Shown here piece after piece: positions 36,391-45,354 of a stretch of 64,000 nt of DNA. Origin of the DNA: MH13 sp040219355. GTDB lineage: Bacteria > Pseudomonadota > Alphaproteobacteria > Rhizobiales > MH13. The first letter of the stretch is position 1; each line of letters begins with the position of its first letter. The notes under the pieces were generated by a model. The model saw nothing but the letters and a program-made list of their open reading frames with translations. It was not told the DNA's origin and ran no database searches. Position numbers and translations under genes: made by a program. Where the stretch lies: the NCBI GenBank assembly GCA_040219355.1, contig JAVJSN010000010.1, positions 1 to 64,000 of the forward strand. Direction: 5' to 3'.

Positions 36391-37428
36391 ATGGCAAGTC
36401 GCGACATCTCATTCGCAACCTTCAATCTGTACAATTTGCAGACCCCCGGCCGCGCCATCTACGGTGACACTGACGGTTGGGATGAACAGAGTTACAAGAA
36501 GAAAATCAACTGGTCGGCAGCCAGCCTGAAACGATTGCAAGCTGACATGGTCGGTTTTCAGGAACTTTGGGCAAAAGAGGCGCTTATAGAACTGCTGGAA
36601 GAGGCGGGATTGACCGCCAGCTACACCTCGCTGGTGCCTGTAGATCACAATGGAAAAAGCATCGTCTGCGCCGGCGCTATTCGCACCGAGATGCTGGTTG
36701 GCGAACCGCACTGGATCAAAGAATTTCCCGAAGAAGCAGTCCTGCAATCTACCGGGGAGGATCCGCAAACCGAAAGCATCTCTGTTACCCTAAGATCTTT
36801 CTCCAGGCCCGTGCTTCACGTCAAAATTCGCCCCGATAGGCGCGCGCCGGTGATCCATGTGTTCGTTTGCCATTTCAAATCTCGGCGTCCCACACAAATT
36901 TGGCGCGAACGCTCCTGGTACGAGAGAGATATCCACGGACCCCATGTGACGGCTCTCGGCTACGCCATCTCCACCATCCGGCGTACAGCAGAGGCTGCAG
37001 CGCTGCGCGTTGCTATCACCAAGATCACCAAGGGCACCAATGAACCAGTCGTGGTGCTAGGCGATCTTAACGATGGAAAATCCAGCAACACGCTGAACAT
37101 ACTGACCGAACAACCGAGCTATCTGAACCCGCTGTCCGTCGGCGGGGGCGACAATGCGCTTTACACGGCCCAAACGCTGCAAGAGTATCGCTCAACGCGC
37201 GATGTTTATTACACGCATGTTTTCAAGAAACAGCGTGAAAGCTTAGACCACATCCTTTTTTCCGAGCAATTCTACGACAACTCAAAAGATCGACTTTGGG
37301 CGTTCGATGAAATGATCGTCAACAATGATCATTTGAACTATGACGACCATAAGGAAAGTGGCACGACTGATCACGGCTTGGTCCATGTCGGTTTCAAATG
37401 GCGCCCAGCCGCAAGCGCAGAGGTGTGA
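36391..37428 (+). CDS. endonuclease/exonuclease/phosphatase family protein
   Basis: A 345-residue protein of the EEP fold (DNase I/phosphodiesterase-like). Metal and catalytic motifs are in order: FATFNLYNLQ with the Asn (about 7-16), MVGFQELW with the metal-binding Glu, CHFKSRRP, VVLGDLNDG near 227, SLDHILFS, and a final TTDHGLVHV histidine. The family cleaves phosphodiesters in nucleic acids, lipids or nucleotides; the substrate is unknown. No signal peptide is seen, so it is probably cytosolic. It converges with the DUF1178 gene and follows the MITE-like element by 43 nt. Confidence 0.82.
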   Translation: MASRDISFATFNLYNLQTPGRAIYGDTDGWDEQSYKKKINWSAASLKRLQADMVGFQELWAKEALIELLEEAGLTASYTSLVPVDHNGKSIVCAGAIRTEMLVGEPHWIKEFPEEAVLQSTGEDPQTESISVTLRSFSRPVLHVKIRPDRRAPVIHVFVCHFKSRRPTQIWRERSWYERDIHGPHVTALGYAISTIRRTAEAAALRVAITKITKGTNEPVVVLGDLNDGKSSNTLNILTEQPSYLNPLSVGGGDNALYTAQTLQEYRSTRDVYYTHVFKKQRESLDHILFSEQFYDNSKDRLWAFDEMIVNNDHLNYDDHKESGTTDHGLVHVGFKWRPAASAEV

Positions 37429-37442
37429 TGACAACCAGGCCG

Positions 37443-38021
37443 TTAGTGTCCATCTTCCGGTAGCGATGGCATAACGAAAACGTCGATACCCTCCTCGTCC
37501 AAGGCCACCGCCTCTTCAAGGCTCGCTTCACCGCGAATGGGGCGCTCTTTCACTTCGCCATGGTGCATCTTGCGCGCTTCCTCGGCAAAGCGCTTGCCAA
37601 CATTCTCAGAGTTGGCTTCCACTTCGGCACGCAGTTTGCGCACCGCTTCAACATAGGCTTTCACCGGCGCAGGCGCATCTTTCAACGATGGCACCGCAGC
37701 TGCAATAGATGAGCCAGCGGACACATCTCTCGTCGCGGGCAAGACCTCGCCATCCACCGGTGATTTGGCGGCTTCTTTTGAAGCTTCAGCCTCCATTGCC
37801 GTCTTGGCTTGCACCATGGCTTGGTGCACTTCCTTGGCGGCTTTTTCCTTGGCACGGCCGGTCGACACATTCGGCGCCATCAAAGCCTTGCTGATCGACG
37901 CATCCCCGCAGACAGGGCATTCCAGCAAGCCCTGTTCAACTTGGGTGTCGAAGTCATGGCTGCCACGGAACCAGCCATCAAAGGCGTGATTGTTGGAACA
38001 CCGCAATGCGTACGAGATCAT
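37443..38021 (-). CDS. DUF1178 family protein
   Basis: A 192-residue protein. The N-terminus has the DUF1178 zinc-ribbon-like pattern: LRCSNNHAFDGWF and LECPVCGDASISKALMAPN, giving cysteines at about 8, 35 and 38. A Lys/Ala/Glu-rich middle and a conserved C-terminal block follow (AEEARKMHHGEVKERPIRGE). The function is unknown; metal binding is inferred from the cysteines. Its ATG overlaps the stop of the nitrilase gene (ATGA), and it ends the comF-grxC-nit-DUF1178 operon. Confidence 0.88.
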   Translation of the reverse strand: MISYALRCSNNHAFDGWFRGSHDFDTQVEQGLLECPVCGDASISKALMAPNVSTGRAKEKAAKEVHQAMVQAKTAMEAEASKEAAKSPVDGEVLPATRDVSAGSSIAAAVPSLKDAPAPVKAYVEAVRKLRAEVEANSENVGKRFAEEARKMHHGEVKERPIRGEASLEEAVALDEEGIDVFVMPSLPEDGH

Positions 38022-38866
38022 GCAACTGCCTTTGAACGTGCAGCAGGTACGACATCCAATGTGAAATCACGATCATGCCGAAGTGCAGGAATTTTTGCAC
38101 GGGCTGCAGCAACCTTGGCTATATCCAGCTCGGCCATCAAGACGCCCGGCTCTTCGTCGGCCTTCTCGGCAACGATCTCTCCCCATGGATCAATGACAAT
38201 CGAGTGACCATAGGTTTCACGGTCATCTTCATGCGCCCCACCTTGAGCAGCAGCGACCACGTAACTTCCCGTCTCAATCGCCCGCGCCCTCAAAAGCACA
38301 TGCCAATGTGCTGCCCCAGTCTGGCGGGTGAACGCAGCCGGCATGGTCAGCAGATTAGCGCCAGCCTGTGTTTGTGAACGGAAAAGCCCAGCAAAACGCA
38401 GATCATAACAAATACCCAAGGCAAGCCGCACTTCGCCCAAGTCAGCAACAACACAGCGCTCACCAGGGGCATAAATCGCGCTTTCCCGCCAACTTTCACC
38501 ACCGGCCAAATCAACATCAAACATATGGATCTTGTCATAAGTGGTGATAAGCGCCCCATCAGGACCGAAAAGATGGGCCCGATTGGCAAAGCGACCATCG
38601 GCAAGCGGCACGGCCATAGAGCCGATATGCAAGATGATACCGAGCGAGCGAGAGAGCGCTGCGAAACGCGCGGTCGCCGCGTCCACCGCCTCTTGCGTCA
38701 CCTGCGAGGCCATACGCCCACGGTCGCGCTCAATCAGTGTCGTCATTTCGGGGGTCTGCACGTAGGTCGCACCCTGTTCGGCTGCCTGTGCGATCAGTGC
38801 GCACGCCTCGTCCATATTGGCTGACATAACGCGGGTTGAGCGCATTTGTACGAGAGCGATCTTCAT
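38018..38866 (-). CDS. carbon-nitrogen hydrolase, Nit1-like
   Basis: A 282-residue nitrilase-superfamily amidase. The Glu-Lys-Cys triad can be seen: TPEMTTL (Glu near 42), YDKIHMFD (Lys near 108) and GICYDLRFAGLFR (Cys near 147). The Nit1 branch hydrolyses deaminated glutathione, a repair reaction; this is the likely but unproved role, and it suits the neighbouring glutaredoxin. AAGGAG precedes the ATG at 38866. It is 12 nt downstream of grxC and overlaps the DUF1178 gene by four bases. Confidence 0.87.
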   Translation of the reverse strand: MKIALVQMRSTRVMSANMDEACALIAQAAEQGATYVQTPEMTTLIERDRGRMASQVTQEAVDAATARFAALSRSLGIILHIGSMAVPLADGRFANRAHLFGPDGALITTYDKIHMFDVDLAGGESWRESAIYAPGERCVVADLGEVRLALGICYDLRFAGLFRSQTQAGANLLTMPAAFTRQTGAAHWHVLLRARAIETGSYVVAAAQGGAHEDDRETYGHSIVIDPWGEIVAEKADEEPGVLMAELDIAKVAAARAKIPALRHDRDFTLDVVPAARSKAVA

Positions 38867-38878
38867 GGCCAAGGCTCC

Positions 38879-39136
38879 TTAGGCAGCCAGCAATGCATCA
38901 AGCTTGCCGTTGCGTTCCAATGCGAAAAGATCATCACACCCGCCAACGTGATGATCGCCAATGAATATCTGCGGGAAGGTTGCCGCACCGCCTGACTTGG
39001 ACACCATCTCAGCTTTCACGGCGGGCTTGAGTGTCGCGTCATGCTCAACAAAGGCGATGCCTTTTTGCTTGAGCAAGGACTTCGCGCGCGAACAGAACCC
39101 GCACATCGCGCGGGTGTAAATCGTAACGTTGGCCAT
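38879..39136 (-). CDS. grxC: glutaredoxin 3
   Basis: A small thiol oxidoreductase of 85 residues that reduces disulfides using glutathione. The active site is CGFC (11-14) instead of the common CPYC; the cis-Pro motif TFPQIFIG and the glutathione-binding GGCDDL are intact. The ATG at 39136 has GGAGA upstream and opens MANVTIYTRAMCGFC; the longer frame is rejected. It stands between comF and the nitrilase in one operon. Confidence 0.93.
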   Translation of the reverse strand: MANVTIYTRAMCGFCSRAKSLLKQKGIAFVEHDATLKPAVKAEMVSKSGGAATFPQIFIGDHHVGGCDDLFALERNGKLDALLAA

Positions 39137-39180
39137 CAAGCTCTCCATCAACGGGTTGGGCAAAGCCCAAATCAACGCCG

Positions 39181-40056
39181 TTATATGGTGCTGATGCTCT
39201 CTTGCACAACGGTGGTGGAAAACACCAAGGCATCCAACTGCTTGGGCCGAACACTTCGACCTTGCGACCGCAGCGTGTGCGCCAAAGCATTCAATGTTGC
39301 GCCCGTGGTGTGCACATCATCCACCAAGACAACGCGCTTATCAGCAAGCGCAGCTTGGGCTTTTGGTGTCAGCTTGAACGCACCGCGCACATTGCGCAGC
39401 CTATCGCCACGCGACAAGGATAGCTGCTGGCGTGTTCGCTTGACGCGTTTCACGCCATCATGAAGGACAGGCGCACCCGTGATCGCACCAATCGCGCGCG
39501 CCAGAAGCGCTGATTGATTGTAGCGGCGTTGCAATTGCCGCCATGGGTGCAGTGGCACAGGCACAAGCACCGTGTCAGCATCTTGCAGCAGCGCGCGACC
39601 GGCACGCGCCATCATCGCACCCAGAGACTCGGCCAAATGTCGCTGGCCAGAAAATTTCAAAGCATGAACAAGCCGCGGCGCAACACCATCATGAGTGCAT
39701 ACAGCGCGAAGGCGATCAAACTCAGGTGGATTGGCCAGTGCTTCGGCCGAGACAGCTCCTGGTCCCAAATCATAGGCAAGCGGCAATCCCAAACGGTTGC
39801 AAACTGGCGCTTCAATCCAAGGCACTTGCCGCCAGCACGCGCCGCATAATCCACCATCCATTTGCACCATGGTCCGGCACAAAGGGCAGCTGGGCGGAAC
39901 GACAAAATCAAGCGTATTGGTAAAGGTGGTACGCGTCGCGTTCAAAGCATGATGCGCAAACCTAGCCAAAAGGCCCCGCGATGGCGTCTTAGGAAGGTCT
40001 GTGTGCGATGCAATGCTCGCAGCAGGACCAACAAGTGCGGATAGGCGCTTTGTCAT
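39181..40056 (-). CDS. ComF family protein
   Basis: A 291-residue protein of the ComF/phosphoribosyltransferase-like family, linked to DNA uptake in competent bacteria but of unclear role elsewhere. The N-terminal zinc-ribbon cysteines are visible (CPLCRTMV, then GLCGACW and a later Cys in APVCNRLG), and the C-terminus has the PRPP-binding loop VVLVDDVHTTGATLNA. RRYNQSALLARA is a family motif. It heads the operon with grxC and is divergent from the methyltransferase gene at 40279. Confidence 0.9.
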   Translation of the reverse strand: MTKRLSALVGPAASIASHTDLPKTPSRGLLARFAHHALNATRTTFTNTLDFVVPPSCPLCRTMVQMDGGLCGACWRQVPWIEAPVCNRLGLPLAYDLGPGAVSAEALANPPEFDRLRAVCTHDGVAPRLVHALKFSGQRHLAESLGAMMARAGRALLQDADTVLVPVPLHPWRQLQRRYNQSALLARAIGAITGAPVLHDGVKRVKRTRQQLSLSRGDRLRNVRGAFKLTPKAQAALADKRVVLVDDVHTTGATLNALAHTLRSQGRSVRPKQLDALVFSTTVVQESISTI

Positions 40057-40278
40057 TTTCCCCCCAGAAATCGACCACCCAAATGACCAATCAGACGGCA
40101 GATCGCCCGATAAACAGGCATCCTTCCACCAAGGTCATACACCCTTTGTCGTAGAGTATCATCACCGCACTGTCATGCGCAGATTCCCTATTAGGGTGCG
40201 ATGCACAAAAAAGACTGCTTTGCGATCGCTGCAGCGCATTCTAAATGGCAGCACACATATCAACAGGTCGCACTGCCT

Positions 40279-41223
40279 ATGCCAACACCGTCGAAATCCT
40301 CCGGCTCTGGCGCGCCGCTCATCTTTGATGAGCCGCTGCTACGCAAGCGCAAATGCCGCGCGCTGATCGCCGCCTTAAAGCCGGGCGCACGCGATGGAGG
40401 CTTCCTCCGTGATCAAGCAGCGCAGGAGGTTCGCGAACGTCTGGACGCCGTCGAGCGCCAGTTCGATCACGCGCTGGACCTATCGGATGACGATGGCAAG
40501 GTCGCCGATTTGCTTGCCGCGAGCGAGCGGGTTTCATCTATGACGCGATTGGTGAGCGATCCAAGGCTTGCGATCGCTGGCACAGCTCCCGCCAGCGTCG
40601 GTGCCCAAGAGCAACTGCCCGCAGCACCGCAGAGCCTCGACCTTGTGACGTCAGTCCTTGGCCTTCAATGGGTCAACGACCTACCGGGAACGCTGGTTCA
40701 GATTCGTCGCGCATTGAAACCTGATGGCCTGTTTTTGGGCGCTCTAATCGGTGGCAACACGCTTTATGAGCTGCGCGATGTGCTGGCAACCGAAGAGGAT
40801 GAAGCTATCGGTGGCGTAAGCCCGCGGGTGATCCCTTTTGTCGATGTGCGTGATTTCGGCAGCCTGTTGCAAAGGGCAGGCTTTGCGCTGCCGGTCACTG
40901 ATGTTGACACAATGACAGTACGCTATGGGAATTTGTTTGTGTTGATGGCCGACTTGCGCGCGATGGGCGCGACCAACCCATTGGTACATCGGAGCCGCAA
41001 TCCTTGGACCAAAACGCGTGCTGTACGCGCCGCGCAACTTTACGCAGAACGCTATGCTGACGCCGACGGCCGGATCCGCGCAACGTTTCAGATTCTCTCA
41101 TTTTCAGGATGGTCACCGTCGCAGGTGCAACAAAAGCCGTTACGCCCTGGGTCGGCAAAAATGCGCCTAGTCGATGCGCTAGGCACTGTCGAAAAGCCGA
41201 GCGGCGACAAACCGAACGGCTAA
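40279..41223 (+). CDS. BioC/NDUFAF5-like SAM methyltransferase
   Basis: A 314-residue methyltransferase. IFDEPLLRKRKCRALIA near the N-terminus and LDLVTSVLGLQWVNDLPGTL match the NDUFAF5/BioC group; NDUFAF5 modifies a complex I subunit in mitochondria. The classic GxGxG loop is eroded here, as in many members (the region around 70-90 lacks it). The target is unknown. The ATG at 40279 is favoured; a frame from 40201 adds residues without family match. It is divergent from comF. In the 222-nt gap CCCTA-t-TAGGG (40186-40196) is a small palindrome. Confidence 0.78.
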   Translation: MPTPSKSSGSGAPLIFDEPLLRKRKCRALIAALKPGARDGGFLRDQAAQEVRERLDAVERQFDHALDLSDDDGKVADLLAASERVSSMTRLVSDPRLAIAGTAPASVGAQEQLPAAPQSLDLVTSVLGLQWVNDLPGTLVQIRRALKPDGLFLGALIGGNTLYELRDVLATEEDEAIGGVSPRVIPFVDVRDFGSLLQRAGFALPVTDVDTMTVRYGNLFVLMADLRAMGATNPLVHRSRNPWTKTRAVRAAQLYAERYADADGRIRATFQILSFSGWSPSQVQQKPLRPGSAKMRLVDALGTVEKPSGDKPNG

Positions 41224-41237
41224 GGCCAGATGGCCGG

Positions 41238-41399
41238 TCAAAAGAGCGTGGTAATGTCGGTAAAAACGCCATCATTCATGTTGGTGCCGGTTTGATCAAC
41301 CACCATCACGATCACCAAGGCAATACCTAGTGCCATGATGGCATACTCAACAGCCGTTGCGCCAGATTCATTGATCAGGAATTTTCTTAAAGTCTTCAT
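41238..41399 (-). CDS. Flp-type pilin subunit
   Basis: A 53-residue pilin precursor. MKTLRKFLINESGATAVEYA shows the short leader, then the Gly-Ala-Thr-Ala-x-Glu-Tyr motif cut by the TadV/CpaA peptidase, and a hydrophobic helix IMALGIALVIVMVVD. In the family it forms tight-adherence (Tad) pili. No tad/cpa gene is in the window, so it is either an orphan pilin or served from another locus. The start at 41399 is set by the conserved leader. Confidence 0.9.
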   Translation of the reverse strand: MKTLRKFLINESGATAVEYAIMALGIALVIVMVVDQTGTNMNDGVFTDITTLF

Positions 41400-41502
41400 C
41401 TTGCCGGCCTCTGGTCGTGTCGTGTGGCAATACCATTCTTGGCTGAAGGATTGTCGCGCCAAAATGTTAAATGTTGAACAATTCCGGCATCAGAGGATGC
41501 GG

Positions 41503-44500
41503 CTAGGCGCGCCGCTTCGTCCAACCGACTGCCACTTGAGCGCCAAGCTCGGAGTGAGCGCGGTCGACCTTGCTGTGGGCCTTCCAAAGCACCGGTCGAA
41601 AACAGTGTTCTGCCTCGACTTGCGCGGCATCCAGACACGCTTCATGGAACGCCTTAGGCTTTGCAAAGAAAAAGCCTTGGACATACTCGCATCCAAGGTC
41701 AGAAACCACTTGCAGTTCGGCTTGTGTCTCAACCCCCTCGACCACAAGGCTAAGACCGAGCCCTTTGCCCAGGCCAATGATACCCTGCAACAAACGCAGC
41801 TTGTCGGGATTTTGGTCGCAGTTGGAAACGAAAGATCGGTCGATTTTCAATTTATCAAATGACAGATCGTTGAGATAGCTCAGCGAGGAATAACCGGTTC
41901 CAAAATCATCCAATGCGATTTTGACACCCATACGCTTCAAGCTACTTAATAGGCGTCGGATGCGCGGCAAAGCTTCTTTGCTGAACACGCTTTCGGTCAA
42001 TTCCACGCACAACAATTCAGGAGGAAATCCAGACTCCTCCAGCGCATTGGCGATGTCGCTCTCCACATCGCGATGCCAAAGCTGCGCTACCGACAAATTG
42101 ACCGCCATCTCCAACGGCGCACCACCTGCATCAAGCCAAGCGCGCCCCTGGCGGCACACTGCACGCACCATCCACAGCCCAAGATCCGCAATCAAACGGG
42201 AACTTTCAGCAATCGGAATGAACTTTGATGGGGGAATGGAGCCGCGCGTGGGATGGTTCCACCGCGCCAAGGCTTCAAAGCCGAGGATTTTGCCATGCAC
42301 CAGGTCGATTTGCAGCTGATAGTGGGCTTCAAGCCCTTCACATTTGACAGCCGAGCGCAGATCACGCGCCAGACTCACCCGATCTTGAACTTCCTCATCA
42401 AGCCCGGCATGAAAAAGAAGCGCGCGATTACGCCCTTCAGCTTTTGCTTCATAAAGCGCCAGATCGGCAAACCGCATCCCCTCTTCCGGATCTTTGGTTT
42501 GCGCCGGCAACATCACCATACCGATACTGGTGGAGATGTGCACGGCACCCTCATCGAGGGTAATCGTGCCAGAAAAAGCGGAGATAACCCCGCGTGCAAC
42601 GGCACTGAGGTCATCGGCCGAACCGACATCAGGCACAAGAATGGCGAACTCATCGCCGCCAAGGCGAAACACAATGCCTGAAGCTTTCACCGATAACGAC
42701 AATCGCTCAGACACGCGGCGTAATAGTTCATCGCCAGCCGCATGGCCAAGCGAGTCGTTGACCTCTTTGAAATGGTCCAGATCAAGCAGCAAAAGCCCGG
42801 CATTGGTTTGTCCCATTTTGGCCCGCTGCAAAACGCTATCAAGCTCACGGGAAAAGTAGGAACGATTGCCAAGGCCGGTTAGAGGATCATGAAAAGCAAG
42901 AGCCTCCAGCGCGCGTTCGGCCTGTTTGCGCTCGGTGATGTCCTGCACCGTTCCGAAGATCTCATGCACGCGCCCATGTGCATCCAGCCTGCCTTTGGCG
43001 ACAACACTCAAATCCATCGACTTGGAGCGCCCAGCCACCCACTCGACATCCACAGCATCGTCACCTTTGCTTCGCAGAACCTTGCGAAACGACTGTTGTA
43101 CGGCACTGCGCGAGGCCGGCGAAAAGCGCTGCATCGCCTGATCGAGCGGGACAACGGCTTGATCGGCTGGCAGGCCAACGAGGTTGAGATATTCCGGACT
43201 CAATGTCACCATTTTGGTTCGAAGATCGAATGACCAAGCACCCAACCGACCTAAACGATGCGCGTCTGCAAGTTCCTGTGTGCGGCGTGCGACCTGCTCG
43301 CAAGCTTCTATTTCTGCGGTGATGTTAGCGCTCGTACCGCGATAGCCCAGAAAGGTGCCGTCTTTGGCAAAACGTGGCGTCCCGTTGGCGCGAATCCAAA
43401 GCTCACTCCCGTCATCGCGAAACCCTTTGTAGACAGCATCGCGGAATGACCTTTTGGCGCTGAAGTCCTTTCGAAAGGTCGCAAACACCTCAATGTTTTC
43501 CGGCACATCTTCCAAATCGAACCAGTTCACGCCGACGTAACGAGCAGGTTCGGAGCCGGTTTGCTCGCGAACCGCCGCGCTCATATAGGTAAAAGAATGC
43601 GACGCGTCAGTTTCCCACATCCAATCTGACGCGGTGTTGGCAAAATCTTCCATTGCCTGCTTGCGTTCGTCAGCCGCGTGCCGAGCTTCCACCTCTGCGG
43701 TGATGTTGCTGCCTGTTCCGCGATAACCAATAAAGGTGCCGTTTTTATCGTAACGAGGAACACCATTGATCCGCGACCAACGCACCGTGTTATCGGCGGC
43801 ATAAGAGCAGTAAACAAAATTGCGAAAGGGTTTGCGTGCTTTAACCTCACGCTTGTGCTCATCAAACCGACCCACGTTCTCAGGTAGCGATTCCAAGTTG
43901 AAGCGATTTTTGCCGATATAGTAATCTGGCTGGTAGCCGGATTTATGAAACACAGCGTCAGTCACCATCGTGAACCGATTTTCTGTGTCGGTCTCCCACA
44001 TCCAGTCTGAAGCGGTCTTGGCGAAGTCCTCCATCGCCGTCTTGTGCTCATTGGTTTCCTCACGCGCAACGACGAATTCCGTTGTATCGCTGAGTGAGAA
44101 AACAGGTTGGTTGGGGCTGCCGGTCACCTTCAGAGTAAAAATCCGCCCAAACCGATCCATGGAATTGGAGAGCTCACAGTCAAGCGCTTTCACGCCATCA
44201 GGAGCGCCCAGAACGTCTTTAAGCTCATGGGTTTCTAATGGACGACCAAGCAGCGCACTCAACCGGTCCATCCGTCGCCATCCAAAAACAACCACCGGAT
44301 CGGAGAGCGTTAACGGGACGAAATCGACAACGCGATTATCCTCGACGACAGGCTCTAAAGTCCCGCCCAAAAACCCGGTATCACGAGCAAAGTCGGTAAG
44401 AACATCCTCCACCGACACGAGGGCACGCACCAGGGCAATCACGCGATCCGATGCGCCTTCTCGCCCACCTGGGAGCGGTAGGATGAAACGCTGCCAACTA

Positions 44501-44919
44501 TGAACAAGATGAGACTGAGATGATCGATCGACGGCATAGAGAGGAACGTTGTCACGCAGCGCCTGGTGGTAACTATCAGCAAAAAGCTTACCAACCGCGC
44601 TGTCGAACTCACGCGTCGTCCGGCCAGTCATGACCATGCCGGCGCCGCCAGAAACGTCCTTGCCGTAATGCAAATAAAGGAATTCTTCGTTTGTCAGCTT
44701 CTCAACAAGGACCAAATTGTCCGAAAGATGCGCCAACGGCCCTTGGTCTAAATCACATAGATGATCGGGTTCGCACGTCCGCCAACAGTCAATGAGTGGC
44801 TTGAGGTCTGCAAAGCGCTCAAGATCCACTAAGGAGACCGACCGGAGTATCCCTTGAAACTGCACAGATTGCTCCACCCCAAAACAAACTATGGGGGTAG
44901 TCCAAATCTCTTCACGCAA
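41503..44919 (-). CDS. multi-PAS GGDEF-EAL c-di-GMP protein
   Basis: A 1,138-residue signalling protein with no membrane helix. The N-terminal 290 residues resemble alphaproteobacterial PAS-like sensor sequence (LSDNLVLVEKL, HSWQRFILPLPGG). Two duplicated PAS domains follow, each starting MEDFA-TASDWMWETD (about 297 and 424), then a third PAS/PAC ending DITERKQAERAL. The cyclase site RLGGDEFA (about 753) and the phosphodiesterase motifs GFEALARWNHP (about 876), DDFGTGYSS and VVEGVETQ are all intact, so both activities are possible. The start is uncertain: GTG at 44919, or GTG near 44878. It lies beside the pilin gene. Confidence 0.9.
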   Translation of the reverse strand: MREEIWTTPIVCFGVEQSVQFQGILRSVSLVDLERFADLKPLIDCWRTCEPDHLCDLDQGPLAHLSDNLVLVEKLTNEEFLYLHYGKDVSGGAGMVMTGRTTREFDSAVGKLFADSYHQALRDNVPLYAVDRSSQSHLVHSWQRFILPLPGGREGASDRVIALVRALVSVEDVLTDFARDTGFLGGTLEPVVEDNRVVDFVPLTLSDPVVVFGWRRMDRLSALLGRPLETHELKDVLGAPDGVKALDCELSNSMDRFGRIFTLKVTGSPNQPVFSLSDTTEFVVAREETNEHKTAMEDFAKTASDWMWETDTENRFTMVTDAVFHKSGYQPDYYIGKNRFNLESLPENVGRFDEHKREVKARKPFRNFVYCSYAADNTVRWSRINGVPRYDKNGTFIGYRGTGSNITAEVEARHAADERKQAMEDFANTASDWMWETDASHSFTYMSAAVREQTGSEPARYVGVNWFDLEDVPENIEVFATFRKDFSAKRSFRDAVYKGFRDDGSELWIRANGTPRFAKDGTFLGYRGTSANITAEIEACEQVARRTQELADAHRLGRLGAWSFDLRTKMVTLSPEYLNLVGLPADQAVVPLDQAMQRFSPASRSAVQQSFRKVLRSKGDDAVDVEWVAGRSKSMDLSVVAKGRLDAHGRVHEIFGTVQDITERKQAERALEALAFHDPLTGLGNRSYFSRELDSVLQRAKMGQTNAGLLLLDLDHFKEVNDSLGHAAGDELLRRVSERLSLSVKASGIVFRLGGDEFAILVPDVGSADDLSAVARGVISAFSGTITLDEGAVHISTSIGMVMLPAQTKDPEEGMRFADLALYEAKAEGRNRALLFHAGLDEEVQDRVSLARDLRSAVKCEGLEAHYQLQIDLVHGKILGFEALARWNHPTRGSIPPSKFIPIAESSRLIADLGLWMVRAVCRQGRAWLDAGGAPLEMAVNLSVAQLWHRDVESDIANALEESGFPPELLCVELTESVFSKEALPRIRRLLSSLKRMGVKIALDDFGTGYSSLSYLNDLSFDKLKIDRSFVSNCDQNPDKLRLLQGIIGLGKGLGLSLVVEGVETQAELQVVSDLGCEYVQGFFFAKPKAFHEACLDAAQVEAEHCFRPVLWKAHSKVDRAHSELGAQVAVGWTKRRA

Positions 44920-44949
44920 GGTTAAATGAATAGAAAATGGCGTAATTTA

Positions 44950-45354
44950 CTACAGCAAATCAATAAGCGGCGCGATCAAAGGGCCATCGGCTTCGGGCAT
45001 TGGGTAACTGCGCAACTGATTGGCACGAACCCATGCGAGTTCTTGTCCTTCTCGTGGCGTGGGCGCGCCGTTCCAACGCCGGATCACATAGAGCGGCATT
45101 AACAGATGGAAATCGTCATAGCGGTGGCTGGCAAAAGTAAGGGGTGCCAGACAGGCCGTTTGGGTTTCAACGCCAAGCTCTTCGCGTAATTCACGCAGAA
45201 GCGCATCTTCGGGACGCTCGTCAGCCTCTACCTTGCCACCAGGAAACTCCCAAAGCCCCGCCATGGCCTTGCCTTCAGGGCGCTTGGCAATCAACACGCG
45301 GTGGTCGGGATCCACCAAAGCAGCGGCGGCCACAAGGACCAACTTAAGCGTCAC
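44950..45354 (-). CDS. mutT: Nudix hydrolase MutT (8-oxo-dGTP diphosphatase)
   Basis: Removes oxidised dGTP from the nucleotide pool and so prevents A:T to C:G changes. The 134 residues carry the Nudix box GGKVEADERPEDALLRELRE (about 38-57), and the preceding AKRPEGKAMAGLWEFPGG is typical of MutT. The GTG start overlaps the argJ stop (GTGA), giving translational coupling. It ends the operon parvulin-argJ-mutT, an arrangement I recognise from related alphaproteobacteria. Confidence 0.92.
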   Translation of the reverse strand: MTLKLVLVAAAALVDPDHRVLIAKRPEGKAMAGLWEFPGGKVEADERPEDALLRELREELGVETQTACLAPLTFASHRYDDFHLLMPLYVIRRWNGAPTPREGQELAWVRANQLRSYPMPEADGPLIAPLIDLL

